Counted from the first letter of the stretch, positions 19,205-31,384 are shown. The stretch: 64,000 nt of DNA from JAEUMG01 sp046349315 (GCA_046349315.1 JAXMCQ010000025.1:1-64000); one strand, 5' to 3'. Made by a program: numbers and translations. The notes: generated by a model not told the origin, from the sequence alone.

Positions 19205-19227
19205 AGCGAGATTGACCCAAAGAAACG

Positions 19228-19256
19228 ACCGCTGCCCTAGCTAAGGTGGCGGTTTT
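19228..19256 (+). terminator. Probable terminator after the 66-residue gene
   Basis: The sequence ACCGC...GCGGT with paired intermediate bases is followed by TTTT, then TTTT again near 19260. The stem is imperfect. Confidence 0.5.
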
Positions 19257-19354
19257 GGGCTTTTGCACGGCTGAATGGCGCCGGGCAGAATCGCTTGGCT
19301 TGATCGGCGTCAATCGTGTAGGGAACCCGAAATCCGCGAGTATCCCTGCCGCAA

Positions 19355-22738
<3,384 letters not shown>

Positions 22739-22816
22739 AATCTTACGATAGGATAGTAACGGCTAAAATCCGCCGTCGCCCTTGAAATTTCCCCCCCTTT
22801 CGGCCATCATTAATGA

Positions 22817-22869
22817 CTGTCCCGTCTGAGGCTCCGTTGGGGAACCTTGAAGCCGCTGCTCCGGGACGG
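22817..22869 (+). promoter_or_regulatory. Structured leader upstream of greA
   Basis: The gap between carB and greA contains a stem CTGTCCCG/CGGGACGG (22817-22824 with 22862-22869) enclosing an inner GGCT/AGCC pairing. It could be an attenuator or a small RNA like the GraL leader of E. coli greA, but this is only positional analogy. Confidence 0.35.
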
Positions 22870-22955
22870 CTCTTCGCTTGAACGGAAGGTCGCCGAATGC
22901 CGCGCCGCCCGCTGGCTGCGCGGACAGATTTTAACTGACGGATATTGGACGAACG

Positions 22956-23429
22956 ATGGAAAAAGTGCCGATGACGGCGGATGGACACACCGCCATGATG
23001 GATGAGGTCAAGCATCTGAAGTCTGTGGAGCGCCCGCGCATTATTAAGGCGATCGAGGAAGCGCGCTCGCATGGCGATCTCTCCGAGAATGCCGAATACC
23101 ATGCCGCCAAGGAGCAGCAGGGTTGGATCGAGGCGCGCGTCGCCGAGCTCGAGGATAAATTGAGCCGTGCCGACATCATCGATATTACGAAACTCTCCGG
23201 CGATACCGTGAAATTCGGCGCCAAGGTCACGCTCGTCGATGAGGACACCGAAGATGAGTCCGCCTATCAGATCGTCGGCGAATTCGAAGCCGACGTGAAG
23301 AAGGGCAAAATCTCGGTTAGCTCGCCGATCGCCCGCGCCATCATCGGCAAGCGCAAGGGCGATTCGGTCGAAGTGAACACGCCCGGCGGCGGCAAGAGCT
23401 ACGAGATCGTCAAGGTCCGCTATAAGTAA
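22956..23429 (+). CDS. greA: Transcription elongation factor GreA
   Basis: The 157-residue factor rescues backtracked RNA polymerase by stimulating RNA cleavage. The N-terminal coiled coil ends in the acidic tip with D41 and E44 (SHGDLSENAEYHAAKEQQ), the same positions as E. coli GreA. The C-terminal FKBP-like globule includes ITKLSGDTVKFGAKVTL and SPIARAIIGKRKGD. It follows carB, a pairing found in Hyphomicrobiales. A hairpin rich in G/C runs (23442-23461) lies just after the stop but lacks a T-run. Confidence 0.97.
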   Translation: MEKVPMTADGHTAMMDEVKHLKSVERPRIIKAIEEARSHGDLSENAEYHAAKEQQGWIEARVAELEDKLSRADIIDITKLSGDTVKFGAKVTLVDEDTEDESAYQIVGEFEADVKKGKISVSSPIARAIIGKRKGDSVEVNTPGGGKSYEIVKVRYK

Positions 23430-23515
23430 CGGGGACTTCCCTCCCCGACTCCGGGGAGGGTGTCGCGCGCAGGCGCCACGGGCGGGGCCTTCGATTCATC
23501 CGCACACTGACAACA

Positions 23516-23992
23516 TCACCCCAGCGCCGCCGCAACGGCACGGGTGATCTTCGGTCCTGTAGGCCTCGTGGCACTCGAGAACCAATCGACAAATTCGCCG
23601 TCGCGGCCGATCAGGTACTTGTGGAAGTTCCATACCGGCTGGCCGATCGCGCCGGCTTTGCCGCCCGCCCAGACATAAAAGGGATGCGCTCCCCTACCCT
23701 TCACATCGACCTTGGTGGTCATCGGAAACGTCACACCGTAATTCTTCTCACAGAATGCACCGATCTCCTGCGCGGTTCCGGGCTCCTGCTTGCCGAACTG
23801 GTTGCAGGGCACGCCGATCACGGTCAATCCACGTTCGCGATCGCGCTGCCAGAGTTCTTCGAGGCTCGCATATTGCGGCGTGAAGCCGCATTCCGACGCC
23901 GTATTGACGATAAGGAGCACGCGGCTCTTGAAGCCGGATAGTGGCAGCGCACTGCCGTCCAGGGCTTCGAACGTAAAGTCGTAGGCATTCAT
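23516..23992 (-). CDS. Glutathione peroxidase family protein
   Basis: The 158-residue protein reduces hydroperoxides. The catalytic tetrad is visible: C35 (NTASECGFTPQYASL; Cys rather than selenocysteine), Q69 (NQFGKQEPG), W121 and N122 (WNFHKYLI). The conserved PCNQFG and KYLIGRDG motifs confirm the family. Bacterial Cys-type members usually use thioredoxin. There is no signal peptide, so it is cytoplasmic. It starts at ATG 23992 and is divergent from the lipoprotein gene by about 90 bp. Confidence 0.95.
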   Translation of the reverse strand: MNAYDFTFEALDGSALPLSGFKSRVLLIVNTASECGFTPQYASLEELWQRDRERGLTVIGVPCNQFGKQEPGTAQEIGAFCEKNYGVTFPMTTKVDVKGRGAHPFYVWAGGKAGAIGQPVWNFHKYLIGRDGEFVDWFSSATRPTGPKITRAVAAALG

Positions 23993-24080
23993 CGTTCATT
24001 TCTCCTGCCGCAAATCACCCACATTCTTGCGGAAACACGCTCATTGTGAAAGAAGCCCGGCAGGAAGGGGACGCTTGGGG

Positions 24081-24500
24081 ATGGCTTTGCGATTGACTGG
24101 GCCGCTGGCTCTGGCGGCTCTCCTGCTTGCGATGGCGGCCTGTTCCGGGCCCAACACCAAGGACGTCTCGATCGTCAGCGGCCAGGGCGGATCCTCGACG
24201 CGTCCGCAGCCGCAGCCGATCCGGACTCTCTCCAAGCCCGAGATCGAACAAGCGCTCACCGGTCACACCTTCCAATACACGCTGCCCACCGGCGACGGCA
24301 TTATCTCTTACGCGGCAGGCGGCAAGTTCTCGTTCCAGGATGACGCGAAGGGCGAAGGCACCGGCACCTGGCGTATCGATAACGGCCAGATCTGCCAGAA
24401 ATTCGGATCGGGCGGCGAGGAGTGTGCCGAGTTCAAGAGTACCGGCGATGCCTATCAGATCGGCAAGAGCGGCCGGCTGATCGAGATGAAGGTCGAATAG
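24081..24500 (+). CDS. Putative lipoprotein
   Basis: ATG 24081 opens a lipoprotein signal (MALRLTGPLALAALLLAMAA) followed by the lipobox cysteine in LLAMAAC-SG, giving a mature protein of about 118 residues anchored by lipid. The longer upstream frame from 24027 would bury the signal and lacks a ribosome site. The mature part has a short linker (QGGSSTRPQPQPIRT) and a domain reading HTFQYTLPTGDGIISYAAGG...GTGTWRIDNGQICQKFG, a pattern seen in small exported proteins of unknown function in this order. Convergent with the DUF922 gene, 7 bp apart. Confidence 0.8.
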   Translation: MALRLTGPLALAALLLAMAACSGPNTKDVSIVSGQGGSSTRPQPQPIRTLSKPEIEQALTGHTFQYTLPTGDGIISYAAGGKFSFQDDAKGEGTGTWRIDNGQICQKFGSGGEECAEFKSTGDAYQIGKSGRLIEMKVE

Positions 24501-24507
24501 CGCCGAA

Positions 24508-25155
24508 TCAGAAAACGCTCTTGCGCTTTTTCTTTCCCGTTTTCTGCGAGGAGAGTGCCGCCGTCTGCTTCGGCGGCGCCAGCACCAGCTTCACGAAGGG
24601 ATGCTTCGCCACCCGCTTCTGTTCGGCGGCATCAAAGGCATCGTGCTTCTTGTTGCAGGCAATCCGCGTCTGATCCGCCAGCCGCGCGATCTCCGCATCG
24701 GCCTGCTCGCAGGTCGAGGCCTTCACCGCCATCGCGCGCTTCTCGAAATCGGCAGCACAGGCGAGCCAGATCGCGCGATGCGTTTCCTCATGCTTGCGCA
24801 GGAACTGCGAGAACGCCTGCCAGCGGTCGCGCGTCGTCTGCGATAGGCCCTTGGTGCTCGAAAGCTTCGGCAACCGGATCGTGAACTGGAAGCTGAGATT
24901 CATGTCGTGCAACCTGCAGCTGCTGGCGCGGACGAAACGTCCGTCGAGCGTCTGCGTCGCGGTGGTTGAGGCATAGGCCTGGTCGCCATTCACATGCGGG
25001 CCGCGCTTCATCATCGCGATATAGAGCTCGACCGCCGAGTCACCCGACACCGGATAGTACTTGTACTGCGTCGTCGCATTCGGTTTCGCCATCACCGCCA
25101 CGCTGCCGCCCGCGACCAAAGCCACAGCTATAGTAATTGCGCCCAATGCGCGCAT
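24508..25155 (-). CDS. DUF922 secreted zinc-protease-like protein
   Basis: The 215-residue protein has a hydrophobic N-terminus (ITIAVALVAGGSVAVMA) that suggests export. It carries the HEETH zinc motif at 122-126, preceded by a WQAFSQFLRKHEETH helix, and several conserved cysteines (C80, C133 and others). This is the DUF922 family of predicted Zn-dependent proteases. The ATG at 25155 follows a G-rich ribosome site; a GTG four codons upstream is less likely. The C-terminus is Lys-rich (KTGKKKRKSVF), which is unusual for the family and may contact surface polymers (inference). Confidence 0.85.
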   Translation of the reverse strand: MRALGAITIAVALVAGGSVAVMAKPNATTQYKYYPVSGDSAVELYIAMMKRGPHVNGDQAYASTTATQTLDGRFVRASSCRLHDMNLSFQFTIRLPKLSSTKGLSQTTRDRWQAFSQFLRKHEETHRAIWLACAADFEKRAMAVKASTCEQADAEIARLADQTRIACNKKHDAFDAAEQKRVAKHPFVKLVLAPPKQTAALSSQKTGKKKRKSVF

Positions 25156-25446
25156 TCCAGCCCCCACTCACTACGATCCTCGATTGCAGGATTATGCGCA
25201 AATCGCGCTGCCCGGCAAGGGCACGGCAAAACATCTTGCCGTGATTAAGGGGTTAGAGCATTATTGCGCAGCCGGAGCGCGGCAACGCGCCCCGCGGGCA
25301 TGACTATTGATAGCAATGCGGTTGGGTGGCGACCGGACAATGGCGTTCCTGCCGCATCGGATTTCGGTGGCATGACCGTCTCGCAAGCCTGGTTTGAGGG
25401 TCCAGGCTGGCGGGCAGCATGACGCGGAAGAGGGAGCGGGCTTGCA

Positions 25447-25662
25447 ATGCGCCAGAACGGCACGGTGAAATTTTTCAACCAGGCCAAGGGCTATGGATTT
25501 ATTTCACCAGAAGGCGGCGGTAAGGATGTATTCGTCCATATCACCGCCGTACAGAGATCAGGAATACCGGACCTCAACGAAGGCATGCGGATCAGTTTTG
25601 AAGTGCAGCCCGACAAGCGCGGTCGCGGACCGCAGGCGGTTGATCTGCAACTTGCCGGATAA
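25447..25662 (+). CDS. Cold-shock protein (CspA family)
   Basis: The 71-residue single-stranded nucleic acid-binding protein has both RNP motifs: RNP1 KGYGFI and RNP2 VFVHI. It is a single cold-shock domain, with a slightly acidic insertion GGGKD. Such proteins act as RNA chaperones. Preceded by about 290 bp with no gene, which may include a long 5' leader as is usual for csp genes. A second CSD gene occurs at 36209-36412; the two share only the core motif and differ elsewhere. Confidence 0.95.
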   Translation: MRQNGTVKFFNQAKGYGFISPEGGGKDVFVHITAVQRSGIPDLNEGMRISFEVQPDKRGRGPQAVDLQLAG

Positions 25663-25717
25663 GGTTTGACTGCGCGTCGTCTTATTTCGGGCTTAGGGCC
25701 ATGGGGTAGCTTGCAGG

Positions 25718-25975
25718 TTGCTCACACTCGCGGTTTCGGTCGCGCTGATGCCGCTTCCCAATTTCGCGTCAGCACACAATTGCACATGCCGCGCCAACGG
25801 TCACAATTACGAGCAGGGTCAGATACTTTGCATACGCGGCCAGTTGGCGCGTTGCGAAATGAACCTCAACAATTCGAGTTGGAAGATCATCGCGCCGAGC
25901 TGCCCGGAAGCGCGCCTGCAACTGACGCCTGCCCAACTCGCGATCCTCGCGCCGGCACCGCCGCGCAAACACTGA
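25718..25975 (+). CDS. Small secreted Cys-rich protein
   Basis: The 85-residue protein has a signal peptide (LTLAVSVALMPLPNFASA, cleavage before HNC) and a Cys-rich mature part: NCTCRANG...ILCIRGQLARC...IIAPSCP. It appears to start at TTG 25718, as an in-frame stop lies 24 bp upstream and there is no ATG before the signal sequence; an ATG inside the signal at residue 11 is too late. Related short proteins occur in Hyphomicrobiales without assigned function. The overlapping 112-codon frame from 25666 is a shadow. Confidence 0.6.
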   Translation: MLTLAVSVALMPLPNFASAHNCTCRANGHNYEQGQILCIRGQLARCEMNLNNSSWKIIAPSCPEARLQLTPAQLAILAPAPPRKH

Positions 25976-25997
25976 ACCTTGCCCGGGAGAGGGCCTC

Positions 25998-26729
25998 ATG
26001 AAACGCGCCCTCATCCTTCAGCACATGCTCCACGACAATGCCGGCCGGTTCTTGGACTTCTTCGCCGAGGATGGCGTCCACCCGGATACCGTGCGGCTGT
26101 GGGACGGCGAAACCATCCCGGACCTCGAGCCCTACGACGTGCTTCTCGTTCTGGGCGGCGCCATGGATGTCTGGCAGGAGCAGGAGCATCCCTGGCTCGT
26201 CGATGAGAAACAGGCAATCCGCGAATGGGTCGGTGAACGCGCCCGCCCCTATCTCGGCCTCTGCCTCGGTCACCAGCTTCTGGCTGATGCAATGGGCGGC
26301 AAGGTCGCGCTTGCCGAAAAGCGCGAGGTCGGCGTCCACGCTGTGACGATCAATGACCATGGCGCGCGCCATCCGTTGTTCGCGGGACTGACCGGAACGC
26401 ATCCGGTGATGCAATGGCATCTGGCCGAAGTTACTCAACCGCCGCCTGGCGCGCAGGTCCTTGCCAGTTCTCCCGCGGCCAAGGTGCAGGCTATTGCCGT
26501 CGGCGACCACGCGCTGGGGCTTCAATTCCATGCCGAATTCACGCCCCAGACCGTCGCCTCCTGGGCGTCGATCCCCGACTACATCGCGGGCCTCGACCGC
26601 AATCTCGGTCCCGGCGCCTATGATCGCGTCACGCGCGAGGCTTATCCGCTGATGCCGCGCATGGGCGCGATGACACGGCGCATCTACGACAATCTCATGC
26701 AGGCGAGTGGCTTGAAGAAAGCGGCTTAA
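25998..26729 (+). CDS. Class I glutamine amidotransferase-like protein
   Basis: The 243-residue protein has the class I GATase fold with nucleophile C89 (YLGLCLGHQLL), H178 and E180 (LQFHAEFTP), so the triad is complete. The oxyanion region VLGGAMDVWQE is present. No synthetase domain is attached, so this is a stand-alone amidotransferase of the GMP synthase-like type whose acceptor is unknown; some homologues act on gamma-glutamyl compounds. ATG 25998 follows an AGAGGG-type site. It ends beside a palindromic repeat. Confidence 0.88.
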   Translation: MKRALILQHMLHDNAGRFLDFFAEDGVHPDTVRLWDGETIPDLEPYDVLLVLGGAMDVWQEQEHPWLVDEKQAIREWVGERARPYLGLCLGHQLLADAMGGKVALAEKREVGVHAVTINDHGARHPLFAGLTGTHPVMQWHLAEVTQPPPGAQVLASSPAAKVQAIAVGDHALGLQFHAEFTPQTVASWASIPDYIAGLDRNLGPGAYDRVTREAYPLMPRMGAMTRRIYDNLMQASGLKKAA

Positions 26730-26736
26730 TAAAGCC

Positions 26737-26835
26737 TTGTCATTGCCGGGCTCGTCCCGGCAATCCATCGTGCAACACATGCTGTCGTCGAAGAACCGGC
26801 ACAATGGATCCCCGGAACAAGTCCGGGGATGACAA
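26737..26835. repeat. Palindromic repeat (type B, copy 1)
   Basis: About 99 bp bounded by CTTGTCATTGCCGG and CCCCGG...GGGGATGACAA, with internal CCCGGCAATCCATCGTGC and CAATGGATCC. It aligns in inverted orientation with 58185-58284. The ends read as the familiar TGTCAT-CCGGG extragenic palindromes of alphaproteobacteria. It lies between two convergent genes. Confidence 0.72.
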
Positions 26836-26847
26836 AATCGGCCACCC

Positions 26848-27759
26848 TCACGCCAATCTTGGCTGCCTGACCCGCATCAAGGCCTGGAAGGCAATCGCCG
26901 CCAGGATCACCGCGCCGCCGATGAAAGTCATAACCGGCGGAACCTCGCCGGCAACGAGCCACGCCCACAATGGCGAGAAGGTCGGCTCGATCAGCGCGAT
27001 CAGCGACAACTGCGCCGCCGGCACGGCGCGCGAACCAAAGGTGAAGAGTGCGAGCCCGAGCGTCACCTGAACCGAACCCAACGCCACGCAGGCCGCGAAG
27101 TTCTTCCATCCGATCAGAAACGGCTGCGGCGTCATCTCCCGCAGGCCCGTCGGCACCAGCAGCACAAAAGTGCTCACCGCGATGAGGAACACCGCATTCC
27201 AGACGAGTGCCACCGTCATCTCGGTATTCTGCCCCCAGCGCAAGAGCACCGCGTAGCAGGAAAAGCAGAAGGCCGAATAGATCGCCAGCGCGGTTCCGAT
27301 CATCGAGCCCTGCCCGCCTCCGGCACTGAGGATGATCAGCATGCCTATCAAGGCGATGACCATGGCGATCCAGGTGATCGATGCAACGCGCTCGCGCAGA
27401 ATCCACAAGCCCAGGAGTGCCGACATGAAGGGCGAGAGCCCGGTCATGAAGATCGACTGCGCCACCGTCGTGTAGAAGAGCGAGGCGATGAAGGTGAGGC
27501 CGGCGGTGCCGACCGCAAGCCCGGCGATCATCGCATTGACGCCGGCATGCCGGAACGCCGTCAGCAAATGCCCCTTATGCTGGATGACGAGCCAGCCCAT
27601 CATGCAGGCGAGCAGCGTCGTCGACCGGTAGAAAATGATCTGCCAGGCATCGAGCTTTTCGGTCAGTCGAACCAGTGCGCCGCCGAAACTCCAGCACAGC
27701 GCTCCGATCGCGGCGAGCATGACGCCCGTCCCGTATGTGATCCGCCAGGTCTGCGTCAT
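26848..27759 (-). CDS. EamA-family (DMT) transporter
   Basis: The 303-residue protein has about ten transmembrane segments in two EamA repeats (AAIGALCWSFGGALVRL, and GTALAIYSAFCFSCYAVLLR). The start ATG at 27759 overlaps the stop of the preceding MFS gene by four bases (ATGA), so translation is coupled; the longer frame starting at 27903 lies inside that gene and is discarded. Substrate unknown. It is the third gene of a three-transporter operon. Confidence 0.9.
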   Translation of the reverse strand: MTQTWRITYGTGVMLAAIGALCWSFGGALVRLTEKLDAWQIIFYRSTTLLACMMGWLVIQHKGHLLTAFRHAGVNAMIAGLAVGTAGLTFIASLFYTTVAQSIFMTGLSPFMSALLGLWILRERVASITWIAMVIALIGMLIILSAGGGQGSMIGTALAIYSAFCFSCYAVLLRWGQNTEMTVALVWNAVFLIAVSTFVLLVPTGLREMTPQPFLIGWKNFAACVALGSVQVTLGLALFTFGSRAVPAAQLSLIALIEPTFSPLWAWLVAGEVPPVMTFIGGAVILAAIAFQALMRVRQPRLA

Positions 27760-28892
27760 GAGCGCCGCATCCGTTGCCGCCAGATCACAGCACCGATGAA
27801 CAAGGCGAAGACGGCCGCGATCGACAGAGGCAGACCGTCCGGCCCGAAGCTCTGGAAGGCCCACCCGCCAAGCAGCGCACCGAATATCGCTCCAAGTCCC
27901 CACACTGTCGCGAAGGAAGCCGTCCCCGCCACCAGTTCATTGCCTGAAAATCGCTCGCCCAGTTCCGACAAAGCCACCGTGTAGATTCCCGCCGAGGCCG
28001 CGCCGCACACGAGCAGCACCGGCCACAGCAGGATCGTGCCGAAGCTCAGGGGAATCAGCGCGCTCGTTAGCGCCGTCACGATGGCGCATCCCGCCATCAC
28101 CTTGCGCTTGGGATAATGGTCGGCAAGCCATCCGATCGGCAATTGGAAGATGGTATTGCCAACGATGAAGGCAGTGAGGATGAGCGCCGCCGTCTCGCGG
28201 TCCATGCCCTTCTTGACGCCATAGACCGGCAGGAAGCCGAGATTGGCGGCATCGATGATCGCGAAAAGCCCGACCGCCAGGAGCAGGATCGGCGCCTTGG
28301 GCGCGAAAGCGAGCGCCGATAGTGCCGCCTTGGGGTCCTCCAATGACGGAGGTTCGCGGACCAGATACATGGGGATCGTCGCGGCGATCAGCACGCCCGC
28401 CCCGATCGCGAAGGGCAGGATGCCATCGATGCCGACATAGGCAATCAGCGCTGGTCCGCCGCCGAAGCTCAAGGCCAGCATGCTCGTATAGATCGCAAGA
28501 ATGCGCGTACGATAATTGCCGGACGCAAATCTCACGATCCACGCTTCGCTGATCGAGAACAGCGTCGAGACCGCGAGCCCATGCAGGATGCGCAATGCGA
28601 ACCACCACGGAATCGCCGTGAAGTAATAGGAGAGCACGATCGTTGCTGCGATCCACGCCGCGGTGATCACCACGATCTTCGCCCCGAAGCGTCTGACCAG
28701 GCGCGGTACGATGAAGCCCGCGAGCAGAATGCCGAGCGGCGCCATCGCCGTGTTGTAGCCGATCATCTTCGCCGAGACGCCCGCCCGCTCCATGAGCAGC
28801 GACAGGAGCGGGAACATCAATCCCAATGCGAAGCCGAAGACGACGATCGAGGCGATCGCCGCGGCGAGGTTGATGAAGCGCTGGCTAAACAC
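27756..28892 (-). CDS. MFS transporter (second of a tandem pair)
   Basis: The 378-residue protein has about 12 transmembrane segments. Conserved text includes SEAWIVRFASGNYRTRILAI and IYTSMLALSFGGGPAL. It closely follows the pattern of the upstream neighbour (IYTSILSITFAVGPLI), so the two look like an old tandem duplication of a YcaD-type MFS subfamily. The start at 28892 overlaps the preceding stop by eight bases. Substrate unknown; the family exports diverse small molecules. Confidence 0.9.
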   Translation of the reverse strand: MFSQRFINLAAAIASIVVFGFALGLMFPLLSLLMERAGVSAKMIGYNTAMAPLGILLAGFIVPRLVRRFGAKIVVITAAWIAATIVLSYYFTAIPWWFALRILHGLAVSTLFSISEAWIVRFASGNYRTRILAIYTSMLALSFGGGPALIAYVGIDGILPFAIGAGVLIAATIPMYLVREPPSLEDPKAALSALAFAPKAPILLLAVGLFAIIDAANLGFLPVYGVKKGMDRETAALILTAFIVGNTIFQLPIGWLADHYPKRKVMAGCAIVTALTSALIPLSFGTILLWPVLLVCGAASAGIYTVALSELGERFSGNELVAGTASFATVWGLGAIFGALLGGWAFQSFGPDGLPLSIAAVFALFIGAVIWRQRMRRS

Positions 28893-30054
28893 GGGACTGT
28901 TCCCTGATCAGCACGCCGCCGGTAATCGCAAGTCCTGCGAGAAGAATCGCATAGGGCACCGCGACCGATATGGGGAAGGCGCCGATGCCGAACCTGTCGA
29001 CGGCGGCGCCCGTCAACGCCGGCCCGACGATGCCGCCAATGCCCCACATCACCGAGAACGCAGCCGAGCCTGCGACGAGGTCTGGTCCGTGGAAATTGTC
29101 GCCCATGATGGCGAGCGCCACTGTGTAGATCGCAAAATAGGCGGTGCCGAGGATCAGCATCACCGGCCAGATCAGCCAACTGCCGACGACGAGGGCGAGC
29201 GATAAGGCGAGGATCATCGTCACGGCGGCTGCGAGGATCACCACACCCATCTTCGACCAGCGGTCGGCAAGCACCCCGACCGGATATTGCAGAAGTGCAT
29301 TGCCCAGGATGCCGATGCCCAATAGCCAGCTCGCAGCCTCGAGCGTCAGTCCATTGCGTAATCCCCAGATCTGGAAAAAGGAGAGGATCACCTGGTCGCA
29401 GATCGTCACGGATGCGACGGCGAAGAGCAGCAGTGGCGCGCGCATGACGAAGCTGAAGAAGCCCCCGCCCTCGTCCTTCTGGAACACCGCTTCGTCGGCC
29501 TTGACGAAGAGCAACGGCAATACGCTCACCGCCAGACACGCGATGCCGATCAGCCAGGGCAGCCAGCCTTCGATGCCGGTGAACGGAATGATCAATGGCC
29601 CGACGGCAAAGGTGATCGACAGGATGCTCGTATAGATCGCCATGATGCGGCCGCGGTTCTCGGCATCGGCGAAAGTCAGCACCCAGGCCTCGCTCACCGT
29701 GAACAGCGTCCCGACCGCGATGCCGAAGATGAACCGCAGCACGAACCACATGGCGAGACTATCGGTGAGGTTGAAAGCGAGCAGCGAGGCGATGATCGTC
29801 ACGATGACGATCCACACCACTCTCTTCGAGCCGACGTGCCCAACGATGCGTGGCAGGAAAGGCCCGGCAATCAGGATGCCGAGCGGGGACATCGCCGCGT
29901 TAAGACCGATGAGAGAGGCGGAAACCCCGCGCGATTCGAGGATGAGCGGCATGAGCGTGAAGCTCAATCCCATCGCGATATCGCAGGCGGCAACCGTCGC
30001 GATCGCGGCGACAAGATTGCCACGGCGCTGGAGCGCTGGCGCTGCTGCGGACAT
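28885..30054 (-). CDS. MFS transporter (first of a tandem pair)
   Basis: The 389-residue protein has about 12 transmembrane segments. Residues ILESRGVSASLIGLNAAMSP and SEAWVLTFADAENRGRIMAI mark it as a YcaD-like MFS permease, probably a drug or metabolite exporter. It heads the operon 28885-30054, 27756-28892, 26848-27759, all minus strand with overlaps of eight and four bases. The promoter should lie in the 340-bp gap upstream of 30054, which is otherwise filled by repeats. Confidence 0.9.
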   Translation of the reverse strand: MSAAAPALQRRGNLVAAIATVAACDIAMGLSFTLMPLILESRGVSASLIGLNAAMSPLGILIAGPFLPRIVGHVGSKRVVWIVIVTIIASLLAFNLTDSLAMWFVLRFIFGIAVGTLFTVSEAWVLTFADAENRGRIMAIYTSILSITFAVGPLIIPFTGIEGWLPWLIGIACLAVSVLPLLFVKADEAVFQKDEGGGFFSFVMRAPLLLFAVASVTICDQVILSFFQIWGLRNGLTLEAASWLLGIGILGNALLQYPVGVLADRWSKMGVVILAAAVTMILALSLALVVGSWLIWPVMLILGTAYFAIYTVALAIMGDNFHGPDLVAGSAAFSVMWGIGGIVGPALTGAAVDRFGIGAFPISVAVPYAILLAGLAITGGVLIREQSRV

Positions 30055-30165
30055 CGCGTTGAGAATCCCGGGTTGCCATAAGTCTTGGGGCTTCCTCTAG
30101 CTGCGCCGCCCTGCGTCGTCCATGGGCGCGGGGACAGGAGTTGCATGCGGGTGACGCAATACCAC

Positions 30166-30390
30166 CCTTTCCTTCGCCCGCGCGAAGCGTGGGAGAAGGT
30201 GTCCGCGCCCAGCGCGGACGGATGAGGGCTGGCGGCTTGCGAAGCAAGGCGCCGGTACTATTGGCTTAACCGCTCCGCTGCGCGGGGGGCCCCCACCCGC
30301 CCTTCGGGCACCCTCTCCCAATGCTTGCGCATCGGGAGAGGACGGACTTCTCCTCCCGCCATTGCACGGCCCACCCTCTCCCGCTAAGAG
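30166..30390. repeat. Palindromic repeat block in a 343-bp gap
   Basis: The gene-free stretch 30055-30397 is mostly inverted segments: CGCCCGCGCGAAGCGTGGG, GTCCGCGCCCAGCGCGGAC, GGCTTGCGAAGC, CGCTCCGCTGCGCG and CCTCTCCCAATGCTTGCGCATCGGGAGAGG. Several blocks (GCGAAGC, CGGGAGAGG) recall the type A repeat without aligning fully. The left 110 bp probably hold the promoter of the MFS operon. No RNA gene or ORF is evident. Confidence 0.6.
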
Positions 30391-30397
30391 CGCCACC

Positions 30398-31036
30398 ATG
30401 AGCAAACTCCAGGCGATGATCGTCCCCGTCACTCCCTTCCAGCAGAACTGCGCAATTCTGTGGGAGGAAGAAACAAAGCGCGGCGCGGTCTCGGATCCCG
30501 GCGGCGATGTCGACCAGATTCTCAAGGCGGTTGAGAAATCCGGCGTGACGATCGAGAAGATCCTTTTGACCCACGGCCACATCGATCATGCCGGCGGTGC
30601 CGCGGAGCTCGCCGAGCGTCTCGGCGTCAAGATCGAAGGTCCGCATACGGAGGATCTCTACCTGCTCGAAGACCTGCCCCGCTCGGGCGCGCAATACGGC
30701 ATGGCGGGCGTTCGTCCCGTCAAGCCCGACCGCTGGCTGACCGAAGGCGACACGGTGACGGTCGGCGGCCTCGCCTTCGACATCCTCGAGACGCCAGGGC
30801 ACACGCCGGGCTCGGTCGTCTTCTTCAACAAGCCCAACCGCTTCCTCTTGGGCGGCGACGTCCTGTTCAAGGGATCGGTCGGGCGCACCGACTTTCCGCG
30901 CGGCGATCACGCGACATTGCTCGCCTCGATCCGCGACAAGCTCTTCCCCCTGGGCGATGATGTCGTCTTCCTGCCGGGCCACGGCCAGCCCGGCCGCATT
31001 GGCGAAGAACGCCGCACCAATCCATTTTTGGTTTAA
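30398..31036 (+). CDS. MBL-fold metallo-hydrolase (glyoxalase II-like)
   Basis: The 212-residue enzyme carries the metallo-beta-lactamase motif THGHIDHAGG (H59, H61, D63, H64), ETPGHTPGSVVFF with the next His, LLGGDVLF with the bridging Asp, and FLPGHGQPG. Length and layout match YcbL-type hydroxyacylglutathione hydrolase-like proteins that lack the C-terminal helical domain of GloB. ATG 30398 is chosen over 30362, as MSKLQAMIVPVTPF is the standard N-terminus. Cytoplasmic; exact thioester substrate unknown. Confidence 0.9.
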   Translation: MSKLQAMIVPVTPFQQNCAILWEEETKRGAVSDPGGDVDQILKAVEKSGVTIEKILLTHGHIDHAGGAAELAERLGVKIEGPHTEDLYLLEDLPRSGAQYGMAGVRPVKPDRWLTEGDTVTVGGLAFDILETPGHTPGSVVFFNKPNRFLLGGDVLFKGSVGRTDFPRGDHATLLASIRDKLFPLGDDVVFLPGHGQPGRIGEERRTNPFLV

Positions 31037-31384
31037 CGGGCCTTTTTCCCTCTCCCCTTGCGGGAGAGTGTGGCGTGCGTAGCACACCGGGTGAGGGGGT
31101 AACCTGCCATTCCGGCTTCGGATCGATTCCCCTCCCACTTGTGGGGAGGGGTTAGGGGTGGGGGGCGTTTCCGGACACACCCCTCCCCTTGGCGGGAGAC
31201 TGCTCTCCTCGGCGGAACCGGATTTCGGGCCCCGGCCCTGGCCTCTTATTCACGATGTCAATCAGCGGTAGGCACGTCGAATTCAGGTTGCCAACCTAGT
31301 ACAGAAAGGGAACAATTGTCAAGGATTTTTCTTCCTTGAATATTTTTATTCCTTTTCAATAGCTTAAGGTAATCCGCCGACGGA
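31037..31384. repeat. Gene-free 348 bp with palindromic repeats
   Basis: From 31040 to about 31240 there are several imperfect palindromes: CCTCTCCCCTTGCGGGAGAG, GTAGCACACCGGGTGAGGG and CCCCTCCCACTTGTGGGGAGGGG. The last resembles segments at 23442 and 62974. The right part (31260-31384) is AT-rich and contains TCAAGGA/TCCTTGA (31319-31339), a hairpin that could end the copD transcript arriving on the minus strand. No ORF of note. Confidence 0.6.

Noticed and set aside
19300..19313. TTGATCGGCGTCAA upstream of carB resembles an FNR/FixK box
   Set aside because: One mismatch in a 14-mer and no oxygen-linked role for carB; such near matches are common by chance.
28817..29749. 310-codon frame inside the first MFS gene in another phase
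   Set aside because: Overlaps the MFS gene on the same strand in a different phase; Arg/His-rich shadow.
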